Of a stretch of 64,000 bases of DNA, positions 7,570 through 17,587 are shown piece after piece; within the stretch, counting starts at the first letter, position 1; each line of letters starts with the position of its first letter. Below the pieces are notes generated by a model. The model was not told where the DNA came from, made no database searches, and saw only the letters and a program-made list of their open reading frames with translations. This DNA comes from Enterobacter bugandensis (lineage in GTDB: Bacteria > Pseudomonadota > Gammaproteobacteria > Enterobacterales > Enterobacteriaceae). The DNA lies in contig NZ_LT992502.1 in the NCBI RefSeq assembly GCF_900324475.1, positions 3,906,001-3,970,000 of the forward strand, given 5' to 3'. A program made the translations under genes and the position numbers.

Positions 7570-8490
7570 TTATTCGCCTTTTTTCGCGGCCTGGATGTAG
7601 AGCATTTCCAGCGCCAGGGTCGCCGCGGCAAGCGCGGTGATTTCGGACTGGTCATAGGCTGGCGCCACTTCTACCACGTCCATCCCAACGATGTTCAGAT
7701 CCTTCAGGCCACGCACCAGCTTGATGGCGCGGTCTGACGTCAGGCCGCCAATCACCGGCGTACCGGTACCCGGTGCAAACGCCGGATCCAGGCAGTCGAT
7801 ATCGAAGGTCAGGTATACAGGCATATCGCCGACGATCTGCTTAACCTGAGCCAGAATATCGTCCACGCCGCGATCGTTCACCTGGCCGGCGTCCAGCACG
7901 GTGAAACCGTTGTCTTTGTCGAACTCGGTACGGATGCCGATCTGCACGGAGTGGTTCGGATCGATCAGGCCTTCTTTCGGCGCGGTGTAGAACATGGTGC
8001 CGTGGTCGAACTCGCAGCCGTTCGCGTAGGTGTCGGTATGCGCATCGAAGTGCACCAGCGCCATTTTACCGAAGTGCTTCGCGTGGGCGCGCAGCAGCGG
8101 CAGAGTGACAAAGTGGTCACCGCCGAAGGAGAGCATGCGTTTGCCAGCCGCCAGCAGTTTCTCTGCGTGCGCCTGCAATTTTTCGCTCATTTCGCGCGCG
8201 TCGCCGAAGGCGTACACCAGGTCACCGCAGTCCACCACGTTCAGGCGCTCGCGCATGTCGAAGTTCCACGGGAAGCGGTTGTGCTCCCAGGCCAGGTTGG
8301 TGGAAACCTGACGGATTGCCGCCGGGCCGTGACGCCCACCCGCACGACCGGAGGTTGCCATGTCGAACGGCACGCCGGTGATCACCCAGTCCGCGTCGCT
8401 GTCGTACGGCTGGAAGTTCATTGGAAGGCGTAAAAAACCAAACGCGTTAGATACCAGAGAGTTATCGTACTGATGACCTAAAGTGCTCAT
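7570..8490 (-). CDS. speB: Agmatinase
   Basis: The 306-aa protein is of the ureohydrolase (arginase/agmatinase) family and hydrolyses agmatine to putrescine and urea. The manganese-binding motifs are visible: [15 protein letters not shown] and FDIDCLDP. The sequence agrees closely with Escherichia SpeB along its whole length. It lies downstream of speA, the previous enzyme of the pathway, on the same strand, but a terminator-like hairpin stands in between (8531-8575). It probably therefore has its own promoter or is partly uncoupled from speA. Confidence 0.98.
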   Translation of the reverse strand: MSTLGHQYDNSLVSNAFGFLRLPMNFQPYDSDADWVITGVPFDMATSGRAGGRHGPAAIRQVSTNLAWEHNRFPWNFDMRERLNVVDCGDLVYAFGDAREMSEKLQAHAEKLLAAGKRMLSFGGDHFVTLPLLRAHAKHFGKMALVHFDAHTDTYANGCEFDHGTMFYTAPKEGLIDPNHSVQIGIRTEFDKDNGFTVLDAGQVNDRGVDDILAQVKQIVGDMPVYLTFDIDCLDPAFAPGTGTPVIGGLTSDRAIKLVRGLKDLNIVGMDVVEVAPAYDQSEITALAAATLALEMLYIQAAKKGE

Positions 8491-8530
8491 GTCCTGACCT
8501 CTTTTAACGTCGATACATTAAAAACAGATG

Positions 8531-8575
8531 AAAAAAAATCCCCTCCGCGTCGTTAAACCCGACGAGGAAGGGATT
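8531..8575 (-). terminator. Hairpin with U-run between speA and speB
   Basis: On the minus strand the sequence forms a long stem from AATCCCTTCC..CGTCG paired with CGACG..GGAGGGGATT, with small bulges. It is followed directly by eight T residues (complement of 8531-8538). This is a strong intrinsic-terminator shape at 40-85 bp upstream of the speB start. It may end the speA transcript or act as a leader attenuator for speB. Confidence 0.7.
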
Positions 8576-8670
8576 GATTCGTAAATCGCATATTGGGGCG
8601 AATTATCGCCGTTAATTCATACGGGTTCAAGTGAGTATAGGGCATTTAGGGCATTGTGCGGTCGGTCTGA

Positions 8671-8705
8671 TGCCCTCACCCCAACCCTCTCCCACCGGGA
8701 GAGGG
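8671..8705. repeat. Dispersed CCCTCTCCC inverted repeat, copy 1
   Basis: The perfect arms CCCTCTCCC (8685-8693) and GGGAGAGGG (8697-8705) are preceded by CCCTCACCC. Similar elements stand at 23052-23085 and 27550-27614. Each lies about 6-11 bp beyond a stop codon, here that of speA. It could act as a transcript end or a 3' stabiliser. Confidence 0.75.
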
Positions 8706-8713
8706 AGGTTTTA

Positions 8714-10690
8714 CTACTCGTCTTCCAGGTAGGTGTACCCGTACAGACCCGCTTCAAACTCTTCCAGGAACTGCTGCTGCAGCGCGTCGTCCAGACCGGT
8801 GTTTTTCACCTGGTCGCGGAACTGGGTGAGCAGTTTTTTCGGATCCAGCTGCACGTATTCCAGCATATCCGCCACGGTGTCCCCTTCATCGGACAGTTCA
8901 ACCTCGACGCTGCCATCAGGGAAGACAAACACGTCAACCGCTTCGGTATCGCCGAACAGGTTGTGCATGTTGCCGAGGATCTCCTGATACGCCCCGACCA
9001 TAAAGAAGCCCAGCATTGGCGGGTTCTCCGGGTCGTATTCCGGCATTGGCATCGTCGTTGCGATACCGTCACCGTCAACGTAGTGATCAATCGCGCCGTC
9101 AGAGTCACAGGTGATGTCCAGCAGCACCGCGCGACGTTCCGGAGCGTGGTTCAGCCCTTCCAGCGGCAGAACCGGGAACAGCTGGTCGATCCCCCAGGCA
9201 TCCGGCATCGACTGGAACAGGGAGAAGTTGACGTACATTTTGTCCGCCATACGCTCCTGCAACTCGTCGATAATCGGACGATGCGCGCGGTTGCTCGGGT
9301 CGAGCTGCTTCTGCACTTCATGGCACATGTTCAGATAGAGCTGCTCCGCCCACGCGCGCTCCTGCAGGCTGAAGGTGCCCGAAGAGTAGCCGACGTGAAT
9401 ATCGTGCAGATCCATCTGGCTGTCGTGCAGCCATTCGCGCAGGGAACGGCGCGTGCCCGGCTCGTGCATCTCCTGCCAGGTTTCCCACATGCTTTGCAGG
9501 GAACGTGGGGCATCGTCTGCCGGAGGCGTAGCTTCGGTGATTTCGCTGCGCTCGACGCCGATGATGTTAGACACCAGCACCGTATGGTGCGCGGTAACCG
9601 CGCGGCCAGATTCGGTGATCACTGTCGGGTGCGGCAGGCCGTGCTCTTCGCAGGCATCGCCAATCGCCCAGATGATGTTGTTGGCGTATTCGTTCAGGCC
9701 GTAGTTCACCGAGCAGTCGGACTGCGAGCGGGTTCCTTCGTAGTCCACGCCCAGGCCACCGCCCACGTCGAAGCACTGAATATTCACGCCAAGCTTGTGC
9801 AGCTCAACGTAGAAACGCGCGGACTCACGCACGCCGGTGGCGATGTCGCGAATATTGGCCATCTGCGAGCCGAGGTGGAAGTGCAGCAGCTGAATGCTGT
9901 CCAGACGACCGCGCTCGCGCAGGATCTCCACCAGCTGCAGCACCTGGTTCGCCGCGAGGCCGAACTTGGATTTTTCACCGCCGGAAGACTGCCATTTACC
10001 GGAACCCTGCGACGCCAGACGCGCACGTACGCCGAGGCGTGGAATAACGTTCAGACGCTCGGCCTCTTCCAGCACGATGGCAATTTCGGTCATCTTCTCG
10101 ATAACCAGATAGACCTTGTGGCCCATCTTCTCGCCAATCAGCGCCAGACGAATGTATTCGCGGTCTTTATAGCCGTTACAGACGATCACCGACCGGGTCA
10201 TGCCCGCGTGCGCCAGAACCGCCATCAGCTCCGCTTTGGAGCCTGCTTCCAGTCCCAGCGGTTCGCCGGAGTGGATCAGGGATTCGATTACGCGGCGGTG
10301 CTGGTTCACCTTGATCGGGTAAACCAGGAAGTAGTCGCCGTTATAGCCGTAGGATTCACGCGCGCGCTTGAACGCGGCGTTAATGGAACGCAGGCGATGT
10401 TGCAGGATCTGCGGGAAGCAGAACAGTGCAGGCAAACGCTGGCCCTGCGCTTCACGGGCTTTCACCAGCTTAGCGAGATCCACGCGCGCTTCAGGGACGT
10501 CCGGGTCCGGGCAGACGCTGATGTGGCCCAGTTCGTTGACGTCGTAGTAGTTATTGCCCCACCAGGCAATATTGTAAGTGCGCAGCATCTTGCTGGCTTC
10601 CTGGGAGCTCATCGCAACCTCCTGCATAGAACGTAGTACACCCTGTTCGCCCGCTGACGAAGGCGAAAAAGAAGACATGTCGTCAGACAT
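8714..10690 (-). CDS. speA: Biosynthetic arginine decarboxylase
   Basis: The 658-aa PLP enzyme converts arginine to agmatine, the first step of the agmatine route to putrescine. YPIKVNQ carries the PLP lysine, and HFHLGSQ and [12 protein letters not shown] belong to the alanine-racemase-like barrel. The sequence follows Escherichia SpeA closely. The start is set at the ATG at 10690 (MSDDMSS), preceded by GAGG. A TTG twelve bases upstream overlaps yqgB and is not needed. speB lies downstream. Confidence 0.98.
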   Translation of the reverse strand: MSDDMSSFSPSSAGEQGVLRSMQEVAMSSQEASKMLRTYNIAWWGNNYYDVNELGHISVCPDPDVPEARVDLAKLVKAREAQGQRLPALFCFPQILQHRLRSINAAFKRARESYGYNGDYFLVYPIKVNQHRRVIESLIHSGEPLGLEAGSKAELMAVLAHAGMTRSVIVCNGYKDREYIRLALIGEKMGHKVYLVIEKMTEIAIVLEEAERLNVIPRLGVRARLASQGSGKWQSSGGEKSKFGLAANQVLQLVEILRERGRLDSIQLLHFHLGSQMANIRDIATGVRESARFYVELHKLGVNIQCFDVGGGLGVDYEGTRSQSDCSVNYGLNEYANNIIWAIGDACEEHGLPHPTVITESGRAVTAHHTVLVSNIIGVERSEITEATPPADDAPRSLQSMWETWQEMHEPGTRRSLREWLHDSQMDLHDIHVGYSSGTFSLQERAWAEQLYLNMCHEVQKQLDPSNRAHRPIIDELQERMADKMYVNFSLFQSMPDAWGIDQLFPVLPLEGLNHAPERRAVLLDITCDSDGAIDHYVDGDGIATTMPMPEYDPENPPMLGFFMVGAYQEILGNMHNLFGDTEAVDVFVFPDGSVEVELSDEGDTVADMLEYVQLDPKKLLTQFRDQVKNTGLDDALQQQFLEEFEAGLYGYTYLEDE

Positions 10691-10698
10691 AGCGAACC

Positions 10699-10830
10699 TC
10701 AACTCTTTGTATTAAGTGTAAAACAGTTGACTACTATCGCAGCGTTATACGGCGATAACAACCCATAAACGGCTCCGTTTCCCAGCAGAGTATGCTGAAA
10801 TCCAGACCGTGCGACCGGTTTCTTATTCAT
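10699..10830 (-). CDS. yqgB: Small acid-stress-associated protein YqgB
   Basis: This 43-codon frame starts at MNKKPVAR and contains [19 protein letters not shown]. It matches the pattern of Escherichia YqgB, which has the same length and ends in the same [11 protein letters not shown] segment. YqgB also sits just upstream of speA on the same strand in Escherichia. The stop is 8 bp before the speA start, so the two may be co-transcribed and yqgB may act as part of the speA leader. YqgB has been linked to acid stress; its mechanism is unclear. The gene is short enough to be missed by standard gene calling. Confidence 0.8.
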   Translation of the reverse strand: MNKKPVARSGFQHTLLGNGAVYGLLSPYNAAIVVNCFTLNTKS

Positions 10831-11184
10831 ATCATTGTAAAACACGTATCCGAACTCTGTATGACAAGGTTCGGCGAAACCACGAGAAAACTCTTGTATT
10901 AACAAGAGCGCCCTTGTTCAGTTTTCACAGAGCGTAACCGGCCCTTGAATCCTGAGAAGCGCCGAGATGGGTATAACATCGGCAGGTTTGCAGACTAGAA
11001 ATGCGGGTTGCGGGAATCAATGGCGCGCCAGAACGGCAGCGCTGATTTAGCGGAAAACGATGGTTCATTATCTCGTATCACCTCCACGGCCGCCTCTGAT
11101 GAAACGGACCCCAAGCCAAAGCTAAAAGTTCACTGCTTAACCCGGCTGGAAGTGGCGACACGATGTATTCATCGAGCGCTGATT

Positions 11185-11391
11185 TTATATGAGCCGCGCG
11201 CCGCGTTTTATACCGAGAAGGGGGCTAAAAAGCAAAACAAAAATACGCGTGTTGCCAGCAGCGTCAGGAAAAATTTCCAGCAGCCATTTCAACGCAGTGA
11301 GAGATGAATCAAAAAAAACTGGAAATCGGGCGAAGAAGTGACCTAAAATAGCCATCCAGATGTTAATCCATCTATACTGATTAACACTCAT
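11185..11391 (-). CDS. Possible YqgD-like small membrane protein (doubtful)
   Basis: This 68-codon frame encodes a product with a hydrophobic N-terminal segment (INIWMAILGHFFARFPVF) and a second hydrophobic patch (IFVLLFSPLLG). It is at the locus where Escherichia yqgD is annotated. Its start overlaps the metK regulatory region. I could not confirm similarity, and the frame may be chance. Confidence 0.25.
   Translation of the reverse strand: MSVNQYRWINIWMAILGHFFARFPVFFDSSLTALKWLLEIFPDAAGNTRIFVLLFSPLLGIKRGARLI
11350..11381 (+). promoter_or_regulatory. Tandem MetJ-box-like sites upstream of metK
   Basis: Four successive 8-mers read AGCCATCC, AGATGTTA, ATCCATCT and ATACTGAT. Against the met-box consensus AGACGTCT they match at about 5, 5, 5 and 4 positions. 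Tandem imperfect boxes of this kind are how MetJ (with S-adenosylmethionine as co-repressor) binds, and metK is a known member of the MetJ regulon. The sites lie about 110-145 bp before the metK start. Confidence 0.55.
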
Positions 11392-11493
11392 ACTGCCAGT
11401 GTCAAAAACCTGCAGGCCTTGGTAGAATTATCTCCTTTGGCTATTCCACACAGCAGCTTGAGCTAACCAAATTCCTCTTAGGTGAAATAAAAC

Positions 11494-12648
11494 ATGGCAA
11501 AACACCTGTTTACGTCCGAGTCCGTATCAGAAGGACATCCTGATAAAATTGCTGACCAAATCTCCGATGCGGTGCTGGATGCGATCCTGGCGCAGGATCC
11601 TAAAGCGCGCGTAGCGTGTGAAACCTATGTCAAAACCGGCATGGTTCTGGTTGGCGGTGAGATCACCACCAGCGCATGGGTTGATATCGAAGAGATCACC
11701 CGTAACACGGTGCGTGAGATCGGCTATGTGCATTCTGATATGGGCTTTGATGCCAACTCCTGCGCGGTACTGAGCGCGATTGGCAAGCAGTCTCCGGACA
11801 TTAACCAGGGCGTTGACCGTGCCGATCCGCTGGAACAAGGCGCGGGCGACCAGGGCCTGATGTTCGGTTATGCAACCAACGAAACCGACGTGCTGATGCC
11901 AGCACCTGTGACCTACGCACACCGTCTGGTGCAGCGTCAGGCTGAAGTGCGTAAAAACGGCACCCTGCCGTGGCTGCGCCCGGATGCGAAAAGCCAGGTC
12001 ACCTTCCAGTACGACGACGGCAAAATCGTCGGTATTGACGCGGTGGTGCTGTCTACCCAGCATGCCGAAGAGATCGATCAGAAATCCCTGCAAGAAGCAG
12101 TGATGGAAGAGATCATCAAGCCGGTACTGCCGACCGAATGGCTGAGCTCAGCAACCAAATTCTTCATCAACCCAACCGGACGCTTTGTTATCGGCGGCCC
12201 AATGGGCGACTGCGGCCTGACCGGTCGTAAAATCATCGTTGATACCTACGGCGGCATGGCGCGTCACGGTGGCGGCGCGTTCTCCGGTAAAGATCCGTCT
12301 AAAGTTGACCGTTCTGCCGCCTATGCTGCGCGCTATGTAGCGAAAAATATCGTTGCTGCCGGCCTGGCTGACCGCTGTGAAATTCAGGTTTCCTACGCAA
12401 TCGGCGTGGCTGAGCCAACCTCCATCATGGTGGAAACCTTCGGTACGGAGAAAGTGCCTTCAGAACAGCTGACCCTGCTGGTGCGCGAGTTCTTCGACCT
12501 GCGTCCATACGGCCTGATTCAGATGCTGGATCTGCTGCACCCAATCTACCAGGAAACCGCTGCATACGGTCACTTTGGTCGTGAACATTTCCCATGGGAA
12601 AAAACCGACAAAGCCGCTCTGCTGCGTGAAGCTGCCGGTCTGAAGTAA
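11494..12648 (+). CDS. metK: S-adenosylmethionine synthetase
   Basis: The 384-aa enzyme makes S-adenosylmethionine from methionine and ATP. The N-terminal [19 protein letters not shown], the motif [12 protein letters not shown] and the glycine-rich [16 protein letters not shown] loop are all present, as expected for MetK. Length and sequence are those of the enterobacterial enzyme. A MetJ-like operator lies upstream and an intrinsic terminator follows directly. S-adenosylmethionine also feeds spermidine synthesis, which fits the polyamine genes nearby. Confidence 0.99.
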   Translation: MAKHLFTSESVSEGHPDKIADQISDAVLDAILAQDPKARVACETYVKTGMVLVGGEITTSAWVDIEEITRNTVREIGYVHSDMGFDANSCAVLSAIGKQSPDINQGVDRADPLEQGAGDQGLMFGYATNETDVLMPAPVTYAHRLVQRQAEVRKNGTLPWLRPDAKSQVTFQYDDGKIVGIDAVVLSTQHAEEIDQKSLQEAVMEEIIKPVLPTEWLSSATKFFINPTGRFVIGGPMGDCGLTGRKIIVDTYGGMARHGGGAFSGKDPSKVDRSAAYAARYVAKNIVAAGLADRCEIQVSYAIGVAEPTSIMVETFGTEKVPSEQLTLLVREFFDLRPYGLIQMLDLLHPIYQETAAYGHFGREHFPWEKTDKAALLREAAGLK

Positions 12649-12672
12649 TCGACAGCCGAGAGTATTAAACAG

Positions 12673-12697
12673 GCCAGCCTTTGTGCTGGCTTTTTTT
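12673..12697 (+). terminator. Intrinsic terminator of metK
   Basis: The stem GCCAGC (12673-12678) pairs with GCTGGC (12685-12690) across a 6-base loop and is followed by seven T residues. It lies 25 bp after the metK stop. Confidence 0.85.
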
Positions 12698-12725
12698 ATG
12701 TCGGGGGGCGGCTAAAGCCGCACAA

Positions 12726-12741
12726 TTGAAAGCGATTACAC
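12726..12741. promoter_or_regulatory. GalR/GalS operator-like site, distal
   Basis: The 16-mer TTGAAAGCGATTACAC fits the GalR/GalS consensus GTGNAANCGNTTNCAC with only the first base different. It lies 182 bp upstream of the perfect site at 12908. Paired distal and proximal operators are known to support looping in gal regulation, so both may act together on galP. Confidence 0.6.
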
Positions 12742-12907
12742 CGCACCGGCACCACTCCGCTTTCAGAATAATCTCTTTGCATGATCGCCTTTCTTCTGCT
12801 GTTACATTTCCTTTCAGTTAAGTCTGAAATTCAAACAAACGCGATGCGCATCACCTCGTTTACCTCTATATTTTCAAAGCTTTAATAATTTTTACGGTTG
12901 CACGTTA

Positions 12908-12923
12908 GTGTAACCGATTACAC
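12908..12923. promoter_or_regulatory. GalR/GalS operator, proximal
   Basis: GTGTAACCGATTACAC matches the GalR/GalS consensus GTGNAANCGNTTNCAC at every fixed position. It lies 85-100 bp before the galP start and just beside the CRP site at 12927. Confidence 0.85.
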
Positions 12924-12926
12924 CAT

Positions 12927-12942
12927 TGTGATTAATCTCACA
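12927..12942. promoter_or_regulatory. CRP-cAMP binding site upstream of galP
   Basis: TGTGATTAATCTCACA has both perfect half-sites, TGTGA and TCACA, separated by 6 bp, which is the CRP consensus. It sits 3 bp after the proximal GalR operator. This is the expected arrangement for a galactose-transport gene under catabolite control. Confidence 0.88.
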
Positions 12943-13007
12943 TATTTTTACGGGTCGCTCACCTACCCTTATCATCAATAAAACTGATAACCCAACTGGA
13001 GGGCATA

Positions 13008-14405
13008 ATGCCTGACAATAAAAAACAGGGGCGTACGTCCAACAAGGCGATGACTTTCTTCGTCTGCTTCCTCGCCGCCCTGGCAGGATTACTCTTTGGC
13101 CTGGATATCGGCGTCATTGCCGGCGCTCTTCCCTTCATCGCAGACGAATTCCAGATTAACGCGCATACTCAGGAATGGGTGGTTAGCTCCATGATGTTCG
13201 GTGCGGCCGTTGGGGCCGTCGGCAGCGGCTGGCTCTCCTTCAAGCTCGGACGCAAAAAGAGCCTGATGATCGGTGCGATCCTCTTCGTCGCCGGTTCGCT
13301 CTTCTCCGCTGCCGCCCCTAACGTTGAAGTGCTTATTCTTTCCCGCGTGCTGCTGGGCCTTGCGGTGGGCGTGGCGTCTTACACCGCCCCGCTCTACCTC
13401 TCCGAAATTGCGCCGGAGAAAATCCGCGGCAGTATGATTTCCATGTACCAGCTGATGATCACCATCGGTATTCTCGGCGCTTACCTGTCCGATACCGCGT
13501 TCAGCTACAGCGGCGCATGGCGCTGGATGCTCGGCGTGATCATCATCCCGGCTATTCTGCTGCTGATTGGCGTCTTCTTCCTGCCGGACAGCCCGCGCTG
13601 GTTTGCCGCCAAACGTCGCTTCGTTGATGCCGAACGCGTGCTGCTCCGCCTGCGCGATACCAGCGCGGAAGCGAAAAACGAGCTGGAAGAGATCCGCGAA
13701 AGCCTGAAGGTAAAACAATCCGGCTGGGCGCTGTTTAAAGAGAACAGCAACTTCCGTCGGGCGGTGTTCCTCGGCGTGCTGCTGCAGGTGATGCAGCAGT
13801 TCACCGGGATGAACGTCATCATGTACTACGCGCCAAAAATCTTTGAACTGGCGGGCTACACCAACACCACCGAGCAGATGTGGGGCACAGTTATTGTGGG
13901 CCTAACCAACGTGCTGGCGACCTTTATCGCCATCGGCCTGGTGGACCGCTGGGGTCGTAAGCCAACCCTGACCCTGGGCTTCCTGGTGATGGCGACGGGT
14001 ATGGGCGTTCTCGGTACGATGATGCATGTGGGCATCCACTCCCCAACCGCCCAGTACTTCGCGGTGGGTATGCTGCTGATGTTTATCGTCGGGTTTGCGA
14101 TGAGCGCCGGTCCGCTGATTTGGGTACTGTGCTCTGAAATCCAGCCGCTGAAAGGGCGTGATTTTGGTATCACCTGCTCTACCGCAACCAACTGGATTGC
14201 CAACATGATCGTCGGCGCAACGTTCCTGACCATGCTCAACACCCTGGGCAATGCCAACACCTTCTGGGTCTACGCCGGTCTGAATATCTTCTTTATTGTG
14301 CTGACCGTCTGGCTGGTTCCAGAAACCAAACATGTTTCTCTGGAACATATTGAACGTAACCTGATGAAAGGTCGTCCGCTGCGCGAAATCGGCGCCCACG
14401 ACTAA
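13008..14405 (+). CDS. galP: Galactose:proton symporter
   Basis: The 465-aa MFS sugar porter has 12 predicted membrane helices. Family motifs are visible: [21 protein letters not shown] helix 1 (here [17 protein letters not shown]), the loop [14 protein letters not shown], the PDSPRW motif in the central loop, [14 protein letters not shown] in helix 7 and [12 protein letters not shown] at the C-terminal end. It imports galactose (and glucose) with a proton. A Shine-Dalgarno GGAGG precedes the ATG. Upstream GalR/GalS and CRP sites support the assignment. The sequence and the position between metK and sprT are as in Escherichia. Confidence 0.98.
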   Translation: MPDNKKQGRTSNKAMTFFVCFLAALAGLLFGLDIGVIAGALPFIADEFQINAHTQEWVVSSMMFGAAVGAVGSGWLSFKLGRKKSLMIGAILFVAGSLFSAAAPNVEVLILSRVLLGLAVGVASYTAPLYLSEIAPEKIRGSMISMYQLMITIGILGAYLSDTAFSYSGAWRWMLGVIIIPAILLLIGVFFLPDSPRWFAAKRRFVDAERVLLRLRDTSAEAKNELEEIRESLKVKQSGWALFKENSNFRRAVFLGVLLQVMQQFTGMNVIMYYAPKIFELAGYTNTTEQMWGTVIVGLTNVLATFIAIGLVDRWGRKPTLTLGFLVMATGMGVLGTMMHVGIHSPTAQYFAVGMLLMFIVGFAMSAGPLIWVLCSEIQPLKGRDFGITCSTATNWIANMIVGATFLTMLNTLGNANTFWVYAGLNIFFIVLTVWLVPETKHVSLEHIERNLMKGRPLREIGAHD

Positions 14406-14463
14406 TCCTCTTGCGGGAGGCGCCTCTTGCGCCTCCCCGCTTCCCGCTTTATGCTCTGCCCCT

Positions 14464-14961
14464 ATGAAAGCTCCCCGTCTCCCCATCGCCATTCAGCAAG
14501 CCGTTATGCGCAGCCTGCGGGAAAAACTTGCCCAGGCGAATCTGAAACTCGGCCGCAATTACCCTGAACCGAAGCTGGTCTATCAGCAGCGCGGCACCGC
14601 AGCCGGCACCGCCTGGCTGGAATCGTACGAGATCCGCCTGAACCCGGTGCTGATGATGGAAAACCAGCAGGCGTTTATTGAAGAAGTGGTGCCGCACGAG
14701 CTGGCGCACCTGCTGGTGTGGAAACACTTCGGACGCGTCGCGCCGCACGGAAAAGAGTGGAAATGGATGATGGAGGCGGTGCTTGAGGTTCCGGCGCGCC
14801 GCACCCATCAGTTTGAGCTGGAATCGGTGCGCCGCAATACCTTCCCCTACCGCTGCCAGTGCCAGCAGCACCAGCTTACCGTCCGCCGCCATAACCGCGT
14901 GGTGCGCGGCGAGGCGACCTACCGCTGCGTCAAATGCGGCGAACCGCTGATTGCAGAGTAA
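14464..14961 (+). CDS. sprT: SprT family zinc metalloprotein
   Basis: The 165-aa protein has the zinc-protease motif HELAH (H78, E79, H82). A C-terminal zinc ribbon follows, with cysteines in RCQCQQH and RCVKCGEPL. SprT-like domains are related to Spartan proteases that act on DNA-protein crosslinks; the bacterial protein's role is not well established. It lies between galP and endA as in Escherichia. A GC-rich inverted repeat (GGAGGCG/CGCCTCC, about 14416-14436) without a T-run stands between galP and sprT. Confidence 0.95.
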   Translation: MKAPRLPIAIQQAVMRSLREKLAQANLKLGRNYPEPKLVYQQRGTAAGTAWLESYEIRLNPVLMMENQQAFIEEVVPHELAHLLVWKHFGRVAPHGKEWKWMMEAVLEVPARRTHQFELESVRRNTFPYRCQCQQHQLTVRRHNRVVRGEATYRCVKCGEPLIAE

Positions 14962-15055
14962 TCACCTGAACTTTCAGGAACTTTCCTGATCTGACTGATT
15001 GCATACAGGAACAACATTCGTTACGTTGCGGGCTCGTTTTGACACGGAGTGTAAG

Positions 15056-15763
15056 ATGTCCCGTAATGTTTCTCTCGCGGTCGCTTTTCTGGCGACGGCG
15101 CTTTCCGGTCAGGCCCTGGCCGACGGTATCAACAGTTTTTCCCAGGCCAAGGCAGCAGGCGTGAAGGTGAACGCCGATGTGCCGGGCGATTTCTACTGCG
15201 GCTGCAAAATTAACTGGCAGGGCAAAAAAGGGGTCGTTGACCTCGAATCCTGCGGCTATAAGGTGCGTAAAAACGAAAACCGCGCCAGCCGCATCGAGTG
15301 GGAGCATGTCGTTCCGGCCTGGCAGTTTGGTCACCAGCGCCAGTGCTGGCAGGACGGCGGACGTAAAAACTGCGCCAAAGATCCGGTTTATCGCCAGATG
15401 GAAAGCGACATGCATAACCTGCAGCCTGCGGTTGGTGAAGTGAACGGCGACCGCGGCAATTTCATGTACAGCCAGTGGAACGGTGGCGAAGGCCAGTATG
15501 GCCAGTGCGGTATGAAGGTAGATTTCAAAGAGAAAGTCGCCGAGCCCCCTGCCCGCGCGCGCGGCAGCATCGCCCGCACCTACTTCTACATGCGTGACCG
15601 TTATGACCTCAACCTTTCACGCCAGCAGACGCAGCTGTTCAATGCCTGGGATAAGCAGTATCCGGTGACGGAATGGGAATGCCAGCGCGACGAACGTATC
15701 GCCAGAGTCCAGGGGAATCATAACCCTTACGTCCAGCGGGCTTGCCAGGCGCAAAAGAGCTAA
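15056..15763 (+). CDS. endA: Periplasmic DNA-specific endonuclease I
   Basis: The protein has 235 residues from the ATG at 15056. The upstream in-frame extension is dropped because [22 protein letters not shown] is a clean signal peptide ending in ALA. The nuclease core with [14 protein letters not shown] and [19 protein letters not shown] is that of the EndA/NucM family. It cuts double-stranded DNA in the periplasm. Many cysteines, such as those in YCGCK, can form disulfides. It is followed by rsmE as in Escherichia. Confidence 0.97.
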   Translation: MSRNVSLAVAFLATALSGQALADGINSFSQAKAAGVKVNADVPGDFYCGCKINWQGKKGVVDLESCGYKVRKNENRASRIEWEHVVPAWQFGHQRQCWQDGGRKNCAKDPVYRQMESDMHNLQPAVGEVNGDRGNFMYSQWNGGEGQYGQCGMKVDFKEKVAEPPARARGSIARTYFYMRDRYDLNLSRQQTQLFNAWDKQYPVTEWECQRDERIARVQGNHNPYVQRACQAQKS

Positions 15764-15814
15764 CCTACACTACGGCAATTCGCTTATACCGCATGACATA
15801 TGGAATTTTTGACT

Positions 15815-16546
15815 ATGCGCATTCCCCGCATTTACCACCCTGAACTGATTACCGCAGGCCGCGAAATCGCCCTGTCTGACGACGCCGCCAACCACGTCGG
15901 CCGCGTGCTGCGCATGGGGGCTGGCCAGGCAATACAGCTGTTCGACGGCTCGAATCAGGTTTTCGACGCGGAAATCACGCGGGCGGATAAAAAAAGCGTG
16001 CATGTGAATGTCTTGCGCGGCGAAGTGGACGACCGTGAATCGCCGCTGCATATCCACCTTGGGCAGGTGATGTCGCGCGGAGAAAAGATGGAGTTCACCA
16101 TTCAAAAATCCATTGAGCTGGGTGTAAGCCTCATTACGCCACTTTTTTCCGAGCGCTGTGGCGTTAAACTGGATGCGGAACGTCTGAACAAAAAGATCCA
16201 GCAGTGGCAGAAAATCGCCATTGCGGCCTGCGAACAGAGCGGCCGCAACCGTATTCCGGAGATCCGCCCGGCGATGGATCTGGAGGACTGGTGTGCAGAA
16301 GAGGATAGCGGGCTGAAGCTCAATCTTCATCCGCGCGCCAGCGCCAGCATCAATACGCTGCCGCTGCCCGTTGAGCGCGTACGCCTGCTGATTGGTCCCG
16401 AAGGCGGCCTGTCGGCGGACGAAATTGCGATGACGGCGCGCTACCAGTTTACTGATATTCTGTTGGGACCTCGCGTTCTGCGCACTGAGACAACGGCACT
16501 CACGGCCATAACCGCGCTACAGGTACGGTTTGGCGATCTGGGTTGA
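15815..16546 (+). CDS. rsmE: 16S rRNA m3U1498 methyltransferase
   Basis: The 243-aa SPOUT-class methyltransferase starts at [10 protein letters not shown] (15815); the five extra upstream codons are not conserved. The C-terminal knot region contains [14 protein letters not shown] and [16 protein letters not shown], the family signature for S-adenosylmethionine binding. It methylates U1498 in the small-subunit rRNA. It sits between endA and gshB as in Escherichia, 19 bp before the gshB start. Confidence 0.97.
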   Translation: MRIPRIYHPELITAGREIALSDDAANHVGRVLRMGAGQAIQLFDGSNQVFDAEITRADKKSVHVNVLRGEVDDRESPLHIHLGQVMSRGEKMEFTIQKSIELGVSLITPLFSERCGVKLDAERLNKKIQQWQKIAIAACEQSGRNRIPEIRPAMDLEDWCAEEDSGLKLNLHPRASASINTLPLPVERVRLLIGPEGGLSADEIAMTARYQFTDILLGPRVLRTETTALTAITALQVRFGDLG

Positions 16547-16565
16547 AGTATTAACGGAGAAGAAC

Positions 16566-17513
16566 ATGATAAAGCTCGGCATCGTGATGGATCCCATCGC
16601 AAACATTAACATCAAGAAAGATTCCAGCTTCGCCATGCTGCTGGAAGCGCAGCGTCGTGGCTATGAGCTCCACTATATGGAGATGAACGATCTTTATCTG
16701 ATCAACGGTGAAGCCCGTGCACGCACCCGCATCGTTAACGTCGAGCAGAACTACGACAAATGGTACGAATTCGGCACCGAGCAGGACATTGCCCTGGCCG
16801 ACCTCAACGTTATCCTGATGCGTAAAGATCCGCCGTTTGACACCGAATACATCTATAGCACCTACATCCTTGAGCGTGCCGAAGAGAAAGGGACGCTGAT
16901 CGTCAACAAGCCGCAGAGCCTGCGCGACTGCAACGAGAAGCTTTACACCGCCTGGTTCTCTGACCTGACGCCGGAAACGCTGGTCACCCGCAGCAAAACG
17001 CAGCTGAAAGAATTCTGGCAGAAGCACGGCGACATCATCATGAAGCCGCTAGACGGCATGGGCGGCGCGTCTATTTTCCGCGTGAAGGAAGGCGACCCGA
17101 ACATTGGCGTGATTGCCGAAACGCTGACCGAGCTGGGCACGCGTTACTGCATGGCGCAAAACTATATTCCAGCGATCAAAGATGGCGATAAGCGCGTGCT
17201 GGTCGTGGACGGTGAGCCGGTGCCTTACTGCCTGGCGCGTATCCCACAGGGAGGCGAAACCCGCGGTAACCTGGCGGCAGGTGGCCGCGGCGAGCCGCGC
17301 CCGCTAACCGAAAGCGACTGGGAAATTGCCCGCCGCGTTGGCCCAACGCTGAAAGCCAAAGGCCTGATCTTTGTTGGCCTGGATATCATCGGCGATCGCC
17401 TGACTGAAGTTAACGTCACCAGCCCAACCTGCATTCGCGAAATCGAAGCGGAGTTCCCGATCTCGATCACCGGAATGCTGATGGACGCTATCGAAAAACG
17501 TTTACAGAAATAA
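16566..17513 (+). CDS. gshB: Glutathione synthetase
   Basis: The 315-aa ATP-grasp ligase joins gamma-glutamylcysteine and glycine. The start [11 protein letters not shown] at 16566 has GGAGA upstream. Motifs include [12 protein letters not shown], the ATP-binding [13 protein letters not shown] and the metal-binding [14 protein letters not shown]. The sequence is that of enterobacterial GshB. Its product is the substrate of Gss, encoded at the right end of the window. A terminator follows. Confidence 0.98.
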   Translation: MIKLGIVMDPIANINIKKDSSFAMLLEAQRRGYELHYMEMNDLYLINGEARARTRIVNVEQNYDKWYEFGTEQDIALADLNVILMRKDPPFDTEYIYSTYILERAEEKGTLIVNKPQSLRDCNEKLYTAWFSDLTPETLVTRSKTQLKEFWQKHGDIIMKPLDGMGGASIFRVKEGDPNIGVIAETLTELGTRYCMAQNYIPAIKDGDKRVLVVDGEPVPYCLARIPQGGETRGNLAAGGRGEPRPLTESDWEIARRVGPTLKAKGLIFVGLDIIGDRLTEVNVTSPTCIREIEAEFPISITGMLMDAIEKRLQK

Positions 17514-17518
17514 ACTGT

Positions 17519-17562
17519 GACAGCGCCTGGGTTTATCCCCATACTGGGCGCTGTCGCTTTTT
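17519..17562 (+). terminator. Intrinsic terminator after gshB
   Basis: The stem GACAGCGCC (17519-17527) pairs perfectly with GGCGCTGTC (17547-17555), with an inner GGG/CCC hairpin, and is followed by a T-run at 17558-17562. It separates gshB from yqgE. Confidence 0.85.
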
Positions 17563-17587
17563 AAACCAGGAAACAGTACCTCTGACA

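Larger units (their letters stand above)
10831..11493. other. Intergenic region yqgB-metK
   Basis: This 663-bp gap holds the speA/yqgB promoter on the left and the metK promoter with a MetJ-like operator on the right. Escherichia has the tiny genes yqgC and yqgD annotated here. A minus-strand frame at 11185-11391 (68 codons, hydrophobic N-terminal half) lies where yqgD would be, and a plus-strand frame at 11008-11307 overlaps it. Neither has clear coding support. Confidence 0.5.

Noticed and set aside
8654-10636. Very long plus-strand open frame (660 codons) opposite speA
   Set aside because: It is the antisense shadow of speA, a conserved gene with strong codon bias. The product is rich in His, Gln, Arg and Val with no family features.
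11008-11307. 99-codon plus-strand frame in the yqgB-metK gap
   Set aside because: No Shine-Dalgarno and no recognised similarity; it overlaps the opposite frame at 11185. It may correspond to the doubtful Escherichia yqgC, but I see no coding support.
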